Assembly (NCBI GenBank): GCA_964469555.1
Contig: CAYYAQ010000004.1
Coordinates: 20,385-84,384 of the forward strand
Length of the DNA: 64,000 bases
Direction of reading: 5' to 3'
Source of the DNA: CAYYAQ01 sp964469555
GTDB taxonomy: Bacteria > Planctomycetota > UBA1135 > UBA2386
Position 1 is the stretch's first letter. Each line of letters starts with the position of its first letter. The notes under the pieces were generated by a model, which saw nothing but the letters and a program-made list of their open reading frames with translations, was not told where the DNA came from and made no database searches. Position numbers and translations under genes: made by a program. Positions 9,311 through 19,559 of the stretch are shown in pieces.

Positions 9311-10093
9311 TCAGCCGCGGTTGGAGCCCAAGGCCCGAAGACGACGGTACTTCACCCAGTCGTAGTACCCGGCCATCCACGCGATCGCGAATCCGCGCCA
9401 TCCATCGAGGAAGCCCAGTTGGAACAGGATGCTCTTGATCGCCGCCGCCGGCGGTCGCATCAGCGGGTCCCACACGGCGGCGCGACGACCGCGGTCGTGC
9501 ATCGCCTGCGCCGCGATCTTCGTGAAGGACTCGATCGTGCTCTTGTGGTGGGCGAAGTCCCGGTAGCTCAAGTGCTCGATCGCCCCACGGAGCTTCGTCG
9601 TCGCCGCGCCGGGATCGACCTCGACGCGGTCGTGCGGGTTGGTCCCCCCCCACTTCGCCTGCCGCCGGTCGAACAGGCGAATCTTGCGCTCCGGGCCGAA
9701 CATCCCGTGGTTCACGACTCGACCGAGGTAGTGGTTGCGGCGCTCCACCTCGTACGCCGATGCTGGCCATCCGCTCGATCGCAGCACCTCGATCTCTTCG
9801 CGCAACGCATCGGTCACCCGTTCGTCGGCATCGAGGCAGAGCACGCGGTCGTGGGTCGCCGCGTCGACCGCGAGCTGCTTCTGCTCCTTGTGTCCAGGAA
9901 ACGGCGTGTTCACCAGAACGCGAGCGCCCGCCGCTTCCGCGAGCTCACGGGTACGGTCTTCACTGCCGCTGTCGACGACGAGGACCTCGTCACAGAATGC
10001 GAGCGACGCCACGCAATCCGCGATCCGGTCCTCCTCCTGGAACGCGATCACGCAGCCGGAGATCGGAAAGGCGTTCACGTCCGTCGCCGTCAC
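9311..10093 (-). CDS. Family 2 glycosyltransferase, WaaE/KdtX-like
   Basis: 260 residues from a GTG at 10093 that overlaps the stop of the upstream glycosyltransferase (GTGA, 10090-10093). The GT2 fold is clear: FPISGCVIAFQEEDRI start, VLVVDSGSEDRT, and the DxD region CLDADERV. The middle shows YLGRVVNHGMFGPERKIRLF and W-G-G-x-x-P-H, which are hallmarks of the WaaE/KdtX group that adds glucose to the lipopolysaccharide core. The C-terminus (FQLGFLDGWRGFAIAWMAG) is the usual amphipathic membrane-associated end. Catalysis on the cytoplasmic face of the inner membrane is expected. The acceptor in this organism is not known. The frame and length are normal for the family. Confidence 0.88.
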   Translation of the reverse strand: MTATDVNAFPISGCVIAFQEEDRIADCVASLAFCDEVLVVDSGSEDRTRELAEAAGARVLVNTPFPGHKEQKQLAVDAATHDRVLCLDADERVTDALREEIEVLRSSGWPASAYEVERRNHYLGRVVNHGMFGPERKIRLFDRRQAKWGGTNPHDRVEVDPGAATTKLRGAIEHLSYRDFAHHKSTIESFTKIAAQAMHDRGRRAAVWDPLMRPPAAAIKSILFQLGFLDGWRGFAIAWMAGYYDWVKYRRLRALGSNRG

Positions 10094-10965
10094 CCGGTCG
10101 CCGCTTCCGGTTGCACGATGCCGAACTCGCAGGTCGTGGCGTATCGCCGGCTGTCGTAGTAATCGTAGTTCGGCTCGGCGCGCACCACCTCCGGCAGGTT
10201 GCGCCGCGGATCCAGGTCGTGCGAGCAGTGGAACACCCAGTTGTGCCCCCACAGCGAGCGTCCCTTGAACCCCGCGTTGCGCAGGCGGTTGCGGATGTCC
10301 GAGTCCTCCTTGCTGAATCCATCGAACTTCTCGTCGAACCCGTTCACGGCGATGAGGCTCTCCCGCGTCGCAGCCCAGTTGCCGCCGAGGATCTTCGGCT
10401 TCTTCCGCTGGCCGAGGAACTTGTAGATGAGCTCCTTGCGGTGGATCTTCTTGAACTCCTTGCGCTCCGCAGGCGTGCACACGTCGTCAATCTGCCCCGA
10501 CGCGATCTGATCGAGGGTCAACGCCCGCGTCCGCTCGAGGGGCATGCGCACGTAGCCCGCGGTCGCGAAGTCGACACCGCGGTCACCACTGAGCGCCCGC
10601 ACCATGCTCTTCGCCCACCAGGGTGGCGGGACACAGTCACCGTCGAGGAACAGCACGCATCGTCCCTTGGCCTTCCGGATCGCGTTGTTGAGCGCGCGAG
10701 ACTTGCGAAAACCCTGATCCTCCTGCGTGGTGAAGACCACGGGAAACGAGGCGCGCTCGGCGAAGGCATCGACGAGTTCCCGCGTGTCGGGTTGCGAACC
10801 GTCATCACCGATGAGGAGTTCGTCCATCGCCAGCGTCTGCGTGAGCAGACCCTCGAGAACCAGGGCGAGGGCATTCGGCTGGTTGTAGCTGCTGATGATC
10901 AGGCTGGTGTCGGTCACGTCGGTCGGACAATAAGCGGCGCGGATTCGAGTTTCCTCGGTAGCCAC
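10090..10965 (-). CDS. Family 2 glycosyltransferase with galactosyltransferase-type C-terminus
   Basis: 291 residues. The nucleotide-binding part reads SLIISSYNQP, LLIGDDGS and VLFLDGDCVPPPWW, with the DxD motif in the last. The second half has LGGNWAATRESLIAVNGFDE and FSKEDSDIRNRL, the signature of the Glyco_transf_7C domain that follows GT2 in chondroitin-polymerase and galactosyltransferase-type enzymes. It is coupled by a 4-bp overlap to the WaaE-like enzyme, so the pair probably builds one surface glycan (LPS core or capsule). A start a few codons further in is possible, since the GT2 core begins only at about residue 18. Confidence 0.88.
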   Translation of the reverse strand: MATEETRIRAAYCPTDVTDTSLIISSYNQPNALALVLEGLLTQTLAMDELLIGDDGSQPDTRELVDAFAERASFPVVFTTQEDQGFRKSRALNNAIRKAKGRCVLFLDGDCVPPPWWAKSMVRALSGDRGVDFATAGYVRMPLERTRALTLDQIASGQIDDVCTPAERKEFKKIHRKELIYKFLGQRKKPKILGGNWAATRESLIAVNGFDEKFDGFSKEDSDIRNRLRNAGFKGRSLWGHNWVFHCSHDLDPRRNLPEVVRAEPNYDYYDSRRYATTCEFGIVQPEAATG

Positions 10966-10994
10966 CGTGCGGCGGCCAGGATTTTGCGCGAATG

Positions 10995-11516
10995 TCAGTC
11001 CTCGAGCAACCGCACCAGGATCTCCTGGAGAATCGAGAGCCTGACGATGGAGATCTGCTTTTCGGGGTCCAAATCGTCGTCCACCTCGCGGTCGACGTCC
11101 TCCGCGGTGAGGCCGTCGAGAATGAAGATCGCATGGGTGCCCGCCTGCAGAGTACTGATCCAGGCCGACACGTGGGCGGCGGGGATCCAGACATTGAACA
11201 GGGTCTGGTGCGAGAGGCGCTTCTCATCCTCCTCGATGTCGCCAGTTGGTTCGAAGTCAGGGGCGACGATCTCGAGACTCTGAAGGTCGCCGCGCACGAT
11301 CTCGGTCCGCTTCGCGATGAGGTGTTCGAGGGACGATCCGAGGGCTTCGCGCCACTCCTTGTCCTCCTGTTCGTCCTCGTAGGCCTTCGGCAGCAGCCTT
11401 GCCCGCACGTCGGGATTGTCGCTCTCGATCCACTCGGGCAGGCACAGAAGCGTGTCGACTACCCACATGGGCATCTCCTGCAGCCAGACCCCCTCGTCTT
11501 CCCTCTCGATGTGCAT
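10995..11516 (-). CDS. DUF2017 family protein, partner of ClpS
   Basis: 173 residues, started at the ATG at 11516, which lies 10 bp after the clpS stop. It has the DUF2017 layout: a helical start with W-V-V-D-T-L, then L-L-P-K-A-Y-E-D-E-Q-E, a helical middle, and a C-terminal WISTLQAGTHAIFILDGL stretch that matches the family's conserved end. The protein is strongly acidic. DUF2017 genes are best known directly next to clpS in Actinobacteria; the same order here supports a role around the ClpAP/N-degron pathway, though no biochemical function has been established that I know of. It is cytoplasmic (no signal, no membrane segment). Confidence 0.75.
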   Translation of the reverse strand: MHIEREDEGVWLQEMPMWVVDTLLCLPEWIESDNPDVRARLLPKAYEDEQEDKEWREALGSSLEHLIAKRTEIVRGDLQSLEIVAPDFEPTGDIEEDEKRLSHQTLFNVWIPAAHVSAWISTLQAGTHAIFILDGLTAEDVDREVDDDLDPEKQISIVRLSILQEILVRLLED

Positions 11517-11526
11517 CAGCGGTAGT

Positions 11527-11865
11527 TCAATCCCCTTCGCTCCGCTCGAGGTGGGCCAAGAGGTGCTTGCCGTGCAACTTGTGCACGAACAGTTCGGCCT
11601 GCTCGCGATCTCCGGTCCAGACAACGGACCGCCCCGTACTGTGTACTTCCATCATCAGTTGGTGGGCCTTTCCCTGAGCGTAGCTGAAGATCTCCATGAA
11701 GGCCTTCACGACGTAGATCATCGTCGTGACCGGGTCGTCGTGCACAATGACGTTCCAAGGCGTGGACAGCTTGGTGACGGTGTCCGTCTCCGGCTGTTCC
11801 ACGGTCTTCGTGCCGCTCGCGTTCGCGGCCAGGCGGGGGGCGATCCACTCGTGCATGAGCGTCAT
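11527..11865 (-). CDS. clpS: ClpS, adaptor of the ClpAP/ClpCP protease
   Basis: 112 residues with the full ClpS core: P-W-N-V-I-V-H-D-D-P-V, then a helix with KAHQLMMEVHSTGRSVVW and DREQAELFVHKLHG. The family binds N-degron substrates (bulky hydrophobic N-terminal residues) and hands them to ClpA or ClpC. The Asp-Asp pair and the Met/His of the substrate pocket are in place. About 30 residues of flexible N-terminal tail precede the core, as usual. Two in-frame ATGs (11865 and 11856) are both possible starts. It is followed after 10 bp by DUF2017, almost certainly in one transcript. Confidence 0.95.
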   Translation of the reverse strand: MTLMHEWIAPRLAANASGTKTVEQPETDTVTKLSTPWNVIVHDDPVTTMIYVVKAFMEIFSYAQGKAHQLMMEVHSTGRSVVWTGDREQAELFVHKLHGKHLLAHLERSEGD

Positions 11866-11982
11866 GGTACGGGAGGCGAAGCGCGGATTGAATAGACTCT
11901 GATCTCTTCGACAATCCGCGAGTTCGTGCGTTGGGAATCGGCGATCAAAACGCCCTCGAGGGTGGTAGAAGTCTGCACCTCG

Positions 11983-13386
11983 ATGCCCACCAAGAGCCTG
12001 AACGCCCTCGCGACACCGCTGGTGATCTCCTTCACCTTCAGGTTCATGTTCACTTTAGTGGATCTGGTGTTCGTGCGGGCCATCAAAGACGAGGCGCCCG
12101 AGGGGGTCGCCGCGATCGGAGTCTTCATCCCGATCCAGACCCTGTTCATCGCGATCTGGGTCGGGCTTTCGGCGGGTTTCACGGCATCGATCAGCCAGGC
12201 GTTCGGCAAGAGGGACGAGAATCGGGTGCGTGCCCTGAAACGGGCGATGATCTGGCTCCACCTGGCGCTGGTGCCGGTTCTCCTGGGGTTTGCGGCCATC
12301 ATCTACCTGGCGACGCCGCTCCTGAACCTCAAGCCGGACCTCGAGCGGGACTTCCTCACGTACTCGCTCATTCTCGTCTGCGCGATGCCGTTCTCGGGTT
12401 TCCTGTCGATCTACCCCGACTCGATCGTGAAGGCGCACCACGACACGATCAGCACGATGAAGGCCGGCATCTTCTCGACGCTCGCGAACGTGTCGCTCAA
12501 CGCCCTGTTCATCTTCGTCTTCGACTGGGGCATCGCCGGCATCGCCCTGGCGACGGTGTTCTCGCGCTACGCGGGGCTGGGCTACGCCGCGTTCCGTACA
12601 CACATACTGGAAAGGGCGCGTCTCGCGGGAGTGGACGGGGAGGTCTGGGACCGCGGACCATCGACGTGGAGCCGGCAACCCATGCGCGAAATCCTCGCGC
12701 TCGGCCTCCCCGGGTGCCTCGCCTTTGCACTCGTCTTCGGGGAGGAGTGGACCCTGACGGTACTGCTGACCCGCGAAGCCGACTCCGAGGTCTACCTTGC
12801 GGCAGTCGCCGTCTACAACCGATTGGCGAGCCTGGCGATCATGCCCGCGGTCGCGACTGCCGTGGCTGTACTCCCGTTCGTCGCGCGTCTGGCCGCAGAG
12901 AATCGCGTGTCGGAAGTGCGCCGCGACCTCTGGCGCAGCACGGTCATGTCAACCGGACTCGTGCTGGCGATCGCGATCCCCGTCGGATGGCTCTTCCCCG
13001 GCGCACTCGCCGAGTTCTTCGTGGGCGATCGGGCCGCGAAGGCAGGGGCAAACATGACGATCTACCTCGCGCTCATTCCCGCTGTCGTCGTCCTCGCGCT
13101 GCCGTACGTGCTGATGCGCCCCGTCTTCGAAGCGCTCGGCATGCCTCGGATCGGCGTGCGCGTCAGCGTGATCAAGTCACTCGGATTCTGCGTCCCGCTG
13201 CTGGTAGCAGGGTATTTCACGGCGAAGACGCTCGATGGCGACCCGCTGCTCGGCATCATCATCGGCGTGATGGTGGGACAGCTTCTGGCCTCGCTCGTCA
13301 CGGTGTGGTTCTGCCGCAAGCTCCTGGCGACGAGCGGAGAGACCGATTCCGAGCCCGCGCCTGCGAGAAACACCGAATCGGTGTAA
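11983..13386 (+). CDS. MATE family efflux transporter
   Basis: 467 residues from the ATG at 11983 (a GTG 19 codons upstream would only add polar sequence). About twelve hydrophobic segments in two halves; the first begins LNALATPLVISFTFRFMFTL and the second around LALGLPGCLAFALVFGEEW, which is the expected MATE pseudo-repeat. MATE proteins exchange Na+ or H+ for cationic drugs or metabolites at the cytoplasmic membrane. The gene is divergent from clpS with about 120 bp between the starts and convergent with egtD, with a strong hairpin between their stops. The substrate cannot be inferred. Confidence 0.9.
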   Translation: MPTKSLNALATPLVISFTFRFMFTLVDLVFVRAIKDEAPEGVAAIGVFIPIQTLFIAIWVGLSAGFTASISQAFGKRDENRVRALKRAMIWLHLALVPVLLGFAAIIYLATPLLNLKPDLERDFLTYSLILVCAMPFSGFLSIYPDSIVKAHHDTISTMKAGIFSTLANVSLNALFIFVFDWGIAGIALATVFSRYAGLGYAAFRTHILERARLAGVDGEVWDRGPSTWSRQPMREILALGLPGCLAFALVFGEEWTLTVLLTREADSEVYLAAVAVYNRLASLAIMPAVATAVAVLPFVARLAAENRVSEVRRDLWRSTVMSTGLVLAIAIPVGWLFPGALAEFFVGDRAAKAGANMTIYLALIPAVVVLALPYVLMRPVFEALGMPRIGVRVSVIKSLGFCVPLLVAGYFTAKTLDGDPLLGIIIGVMVGQLLASLVTVWFCRKLLATSGETDSEPAPARNTESV

Positions 13387-13394
13387 CCGAACCC

Positions 13395-13424
13395 GCATCG
13401 CCACCCACTGGGGGGTGGAGATGC
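13395..13424. terminator. Bidirectional hairpin between the MATE and egtD genes
   Basis: GCATC-g-CCACCC, a 6-nt loop, then GGGTGG-a-GATGC: eleven base pairs with one internal mismatch, midway between two convergent stop codons (13386 and 13495). No T-run follows, but position and stability fit a shared terminator. Confidence 0.5.
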
Positions 13425-13494
13425 CGACATGCCCGGACGAGACGGCGCGGCGTGCGGTTCGCTGCCGACAAGACAGCCTATCGGGCCTTCGCTC

Positions 13495-14547
13495 CTACCC
13501 GAGGATGGCCTTCGCGTGTGGATGCCCGGGGCGAAGGAACAGGTAGACGACGAACCAACCGTCGTCGTCGCTGAACGCCTGTGCGCACTGCAGTGGGAAT
13601 CCGGCAGGTGCGACGATCCGTTCGACGGCGTGGAAATCGTACTTCTGAGAGTGCTCCGTGATGATCCACTCGCCCTTGGCGAAGGAGAACTCGTGGTCAC
13701 CGACCTTGATCACCTGTTCCTTCTTGCTGATCAGGCGCATTTCGATCCGGCTGGCAACGTCGTCGAACACCGCTTCGTGTTCGAATCCATCGATGTCGAC
13801 TTCGGCGCCGAGCTCGCTGCGCATGCGCTCGAAGAGGTTCAGGTTGAACCGCGCCGTCACCCCAGCCGCGTCATTGTACGCCCAGTGCAGATCGTCGATG
13901 GTCTTGTGTTTTTGATGCGAATCCTCGATCCCGTGGTGCTCGGCCGGGTAGCGGTCCACTCCCAGAATGAGCGCCCCGTCCTCGCCGACGCATCTTGCGA
14001 CCATCGTGAGGAACTCCCTGGCTTCGTCCCCGCTGAAGTTGCCGATCGTCGAGCCGGGGAAGTAGGCCACGGTGCACCTGCTCTCCACTGTCTCCGGAGG
14101 CAACTCGAAGTCCTGGGTGTAGTCCGCACAAAGCGGCTGCACGACGGTTTCGGGATACTCTTCCTGCACGCGAATCGCGTTCTCGACCAGGTGTTCACGA
14201 CTGATGTCGATCGGCACGTAACTCGCGGGCTGCGTCAGGGCGGTGAGCAGGAGGCGTGTCTTCACGCTTGAGCCACTGCCAAACTCCACCAACCGAACCC
14301 TCTCGCCCAGGGTTCGCGCCATCACCCCGGCCATGTCCTCCATGATTTGAGTCTCCAACCGCGTGGGGTAGTACTCCGAGAGCCTCGTGATCTCGCCGAA
14401 GATGTCCGCGCCCTTGGCGTCGTAGAAGAACTTGCACGGGATCGTCTTCGGTCGCTGGGACAGTCCGGCGACGACCTGCTCGAGGAAACTCTCGACCACG
14501 GGTTCCAGGTCGTAGAGACGGACCTTGCCGAAATCGACGACCTTCAA
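13495..14547 (-). CDS. egtD: EgtD, L-histidine N-alpha-methyltransferase
   Basis: 350 residues. EgtD makes hercynine (trimethylhistidine) from histidine with three S-adenosylmethionine, the first step to ergothioneine. The family's opening (K-T-I-P-C-K-F-F-Y-D-A-K-G) is followed by ITRLSEYYPTRLE, the SAM-binding LVEFGSGSSVKTRLLL, YVPIDIS, and YFPGSTIGNFSGDEA; the C-terminal part has FNLNLFERM and the conserved SRIEMRLISKK. The frame is full length. Its ATG overlaps the stop of the small gene upstream (ATGA at 14544-14547). No EgtB-type sulfoxide synthase is present in the window, so the second step must be encoded elsewhere or the product is hercynine itself. Confidence 0.93.
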   Translation of the reverse strand: MKVVDFGKVRLYDLEPVVESFLEQVVAGLSQRPKTIPCKFFYDAKGADIFGEITRLSEYYPTRLETQIMEDMAGVMARTLGERVRLVEFGSGSSVKTRLLLTALTQPASYVPIDISREHLVENAIRVQEEYPETVVQPLCADYTQDFELPPETVESRCTVAYFPGSTIGNFSGDEAREFLTMVARCVGEDGALILGVDRYPAEHHGIEDSHQKHKTIDDLHWAYNDAAGVTARFNLNLFERMRSELGAEVDIDGFEHEAVFDDVASRIEMRLISKKEQVIKVGDHEFSFAKGEWIITEHSQKYDFHAVERIVAPAGFPLQCAQAFSDDDGWFVVYLFLRPGHPHAKAILG

Positions 14548-14873
14548 GTTGTCTCCTGACCCTCTTCGAGCGCGTCGCTCTCAGACTCTTGTTCGGGCTC
14601 GCTGTCGATCACCCACGAGACGACCCAGCCGTTCTTGTCCTTGCAGAGGTCCAGGGAGACGTCCGGGGCGTCAGCGAGAGGCCAGGTCTCGCACTCGGTT
14701 TCGAGGAGTTCGTCGGCCTGGTCGAGGGCCTTCTCGCCGAGCTTCGCGGTCGGAACCGGGTGCTGTCCGGTCAGCCGAGTCGGGACGAGTACGCCACTGC
14801 GCGGGTGGTAGCGGCGGTGTACCGCGTCAGACATCTCCGCCATCAGGGCGCGGGCGATAGCGTTCGCATCCAT
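14544..14873 (-). CDS. Small acidic protein of unknown function, coupled to egtD
   Basis: 109 residues with no signal peptide or membrane segment. The N-terminus is helical (MDANAIARALMAEM), followed by R-R-Y-H-P-R-S-G, a Trp-containing region that looks beta-rich (KDKNGWVVSWVID) and a very acidic tail. I do not recognise the family. Its stop overlaps the egtD start by 4 bp and its start lies 24 bp after the end of the broken EVE gene, so the three form a probable transcription unit. Codon use is like the neighbours, which supports a real gene. Confidence 0.7.
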   Translation of the reverse strand: MDANAIARALMAEMSDAVHRRYHPRSGVLVPTRLTGQHPVPTAKLGEKALDQADELLETECETWPLADAPDVSLDLCKDKNGWVVSWVIDSEPEQESESDALEEGQETT

Positions 14874-14897
14874 GAGGAAATCATAGGTGTTTCGTTT

Positions 14898-15312
14898 TCA
14901 CAGACCAGCGAGCTTGATGATCGCTCGCCACTCCTTCTTGGTCACGGGTTGCACTGACAACCTGGAGCCACGGCGAAGGCGCATCATGTCATCCAGCGCG
15001 GATCACCGGGATCGCTGTCCTTGTCGAAGTGCCGAAGTGCTTGTCGCCCGGATCGAACGCGGTGTGATCCGGGTATCCCTCCTTGACCACCTTGGCGATG
15101 CCGGTGATCCCCATGGGCTTCGCGTTCGAGTGGTAGAACAACACGCCGTCGCCCTTCTTGATCTCGTCGCGAAGCAGGTTGCGGGCCTGGAAGTTTCGCA
15201 CGCCGTCCCAGTGGGTCCGCTTTCTTGGTGACGAGCGCAGCTCGTCGAACGAGAACGTGGTCGGCTCGGACTTGAACAACCAGAAACGACCGGTGTCGGG
15301 CAGCGTGGGCAT
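14898..15312 (-). pseudogene. EVE-domain gene broken by an 8-bp duplication and an internal deletion
   Basis: From the ATG at 15312 the frame reads R-F-W-L-F-K-S-E-P, WDGVRNFQARN, KKGDGVLFYHSN and MGITGIAKVV, the classic EVE (PF01878, YTH-like) domain that binds modified bases. At 15025-15040 the octamer CGAAGTGC occurs twice in tandem; removing one copy restores the expected H-F-D-K-D-S-D-P-G-D-P-R-W-M. As it stands the frame ends early at 14989. Past R-W-M, a third frame gives D-M-M-R-L-R-R-G-S-R-L-S-V-Q-P-V, the normal C-terminal block, but some 25-40 residues that should lie between are absent. So there are two lesions: a frameshifting duplication and a deletion near 14984. Either the gene is dead or the assembly is faulty here. 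Confidence 0.85.
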
Positions 15313-15349
15313 GGCGGGAGTATCGTGATCGCCCCTCGAATCGACAAGC

Positions 15350-15377
15350 TTGGTTCGCGGGAGCGAAGTGGTAGAAT
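15350..15377 (+). promoter_or_regulatory. Candidate sigma-70-type promoter of acnA
   Basis: TTGGTT (15350-15355), 16-bp spacer, TAGAAT (15372-15377), 45 bp ahead of the acnA ATG. Weak match in the -35 box and no start-site data, so tentative. Confidence 0.3.
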
Positions 15378-15422
15378 CAGCGGTTTCCAGCCAATCTCCG
15401 CCCGAGCCTGACCCTAGCCACG

Positions 15423-18113
<2,691 letters not shown>

Positions 18114-18224
18114 CGCGGCTGGAGCCCGGGTCAGCGGGTGGAAGTTCGGAATACCTGGATTCTCCGGAGAGTTAGCGGGACTGCCAGGCTATTCGATGCC
18201 AGCCCCAAACCCCAGGAGTCCCAG

Positions 18225-18473
18225 ATGTCGGCCAGAGAAGCAGGAATCGGAGTTGTCAGCCTTATCGTCGGCGGAGTGATCGCCGGCCTCACCTGGGCCG
18301 CCATCTGTGCGAAGAAAGAGGACACCGTCGACAAGACCGCGGATGACGCCACGGTGGCTGGAACCCAGAACGCGGACGGCTTCTTCACGAATCGACCGGA
18401 CCGGCTTCTAGGGTACTACCAGCGCGCTTGCCCGTCCCCCAGCGAGACGCTGAGGAAGCTCGGCTACGATTGA
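18225..18473 (+). CDS. Small single-pass membrane protein
   Basis: 82 residues from the ATG at 18225, supported by AGGAG six nt upstream (18214-18218). After six polar residues comes one membrane helix, GIGVVSLIVGGVIAGLTWAA, then a polar tail of about 50 residues ending in a P-S-x-S-E-T-L-R-K-L-G motif. There is no cleavage site, so it is probably anchored with the tail on one face of the membrane. I do not recognise the family. It follows acnA by 111 bp on the same strand. Confidence 0.6.
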   Translation: MSAREAGIGVVSLIVGGVIAGLTWAAICAKKEDTVDKTADDATVAGTQNADGFFTNRPDRLLGYYQRACPSPSETLRKLGYD

Positions 18474-18486
18474 GTCAGCGATGCTC

Positions 18487-18513
18487 TCGACACTGTGCCA
18501 GGCACAGCATCGA
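18487..18513. terminator. REP-like palindrome between convergent genes
   Basis: TCGA-ca-CTGTGCC-a-GGCACAG-ca-TCGA. The inner 7-bp arms are perfect and the outer TCGA arms pair too. It lies between the stop at 18473 and the korB stop at 18519. The core GTGCCAGGC recurs at 34293-34333 in the same kind of place, so it may be a dispersed palindrome used as a terminator. Confidence 0.55.
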
Positions 18514-18518
18514 AAGTC

Positions 18519-19559
18519 CTAGCCGACTTCCCACGTGTCCGGGCCGTCGAGGAGCGTCTGCAGGTCTTGCTCGCCGCGCTTTTCCTTGGCCGCGTTGATC
18601 TGCGCGTTCACCGCCAGTTCGAACGCGGGACGCACCGTGTTGCGGAACACGCCGATCGGAACGGGGAACCTCTCCTCGGACATCGAGGCGAGCGCCATGG
18701 CGCGGGCCGGACTCTCGTCCGACTCGTCCCAGACGATCACATCGTCGATGGTGACTCCGTTCTCGCCGATCGTGATCACCTCGGGCCGCATGTCCGCATC
18801 GAACCGCAGTCCCTTGTCGTTCTCAGCACCAAACAGCAGCGGCTTGCCGTGTTCGAGGTTGACAGTACGGTCCGCCCGCACGGCCTTGTCGCGGAAGCTG
18901 TCGAACGCGCCGTCGTTGAAGATGTTGCAGTTCTGATAGACCTCGACGAGCGCAGTCCCTTCGTGTCCAGCCGCCAGCGTGATGATCTCCTCGAGGTGCG
19001 ACCCGTACGTGTCGATCGATCGCGCCACGAACGTCGCCCCAGCGCCGAGCGCGAGGTTGACCGGACGCATCGGGTAGTCGACGGACCCCATCGGCGAGGA
19101 CTTCGTGGTCTTGCCCGCCTCCGACGTCGGTGAGTACTGCCCCTTCGTCAACCCGTAGATGCGATTGTTGAACAGCAGGATCTTCAACCCGACGTTGCGG
19201 CGCAGTGAGTGGATGAAGTGGTTCCCGCCGATCGAGAGCGAGTCCCCGTCTCCCGTGACAACCCAGACGTCCAGCGCGGGGTTCGCGGTCTTGACGCCTG
19301 TCGCGAACGCGGGTGCCCGACCGTGGATCGTATGGAACCCGTAGGTCTCCATGTAGTACGGGAAGCGACTCGAGCACCCGATTCCGGAGATCACGACCGT
19401 GTCGTGGAGGTTCTTTCCCAGCTTCGCGAAGGCAGACTGCACCGCGTTGAGGATGCCGTAGTCCCCGCAACCGGGGCACCAACGGACGTCCTGATCGGAC
19501 TTGAAGTCCTTCTTCGTAAGAGGCGCACTATTGCTGGTGGCGGTCATCTTTGTGCTCAC
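18519..19559 (-). CDS. korB: 2-oxoacid:ferredoxin oxidoreductase, beta subunit
   Basis: 346 residues. This subunit carries the thiamine diphosphate site: VRWCPGCGDYGIL at the start, GIGCSSRFPYY, HGRAPAFATGVKTANP, and the TPP/Mg motif VVTGDGDSLSIGGNHF, with the family's YGLTKGQYSPTS. There is no extra ferredoxin domain, as in the two-subunit oxygen-tolerant 2-oxoglutarate:ferredoxin oxidoreductases (KorAB) of aerobic bacteria. It would convert 2-oxoglutarate and CoA to succinyl-CoA, reducing ferredoxin. The start at 19559 overlaps the end of korA by 32 bp; an ATG at 19547 would shorten that to 20 bp. The C-terminus is complete. Confidence 0.93.
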   Translation of the reverse strand: MSTKMTATSNSAPLTKKDFKSDQDVRWCPGCGDYGILNAVQSAFAKLGKNLHDTVVISGIGCSSRFPYYMETYGFHTIHGRAPAFATGVKTANPALDVWVVTGDGDSLSIGGNHFIHSLRRNVGLKILLFNNRIYGLTKGQYSPTSEAGKTTKSSPMGSVDYPMRPVNLALGAGATFVARSIDTYGSHLEEIITLAAGHEGTALVEVYQNCNIFNDGAFDSFRDKAVRADRTVNLEHGKPLLFGAENDKGLRFDADMRPEVITIGENGVTIDDVIVWDESDESPARAMALASMSEERFPVPIGVFRNTVRPAFELAVNAQINAAKEKRGEQDLQTLLDGPDTWEVG

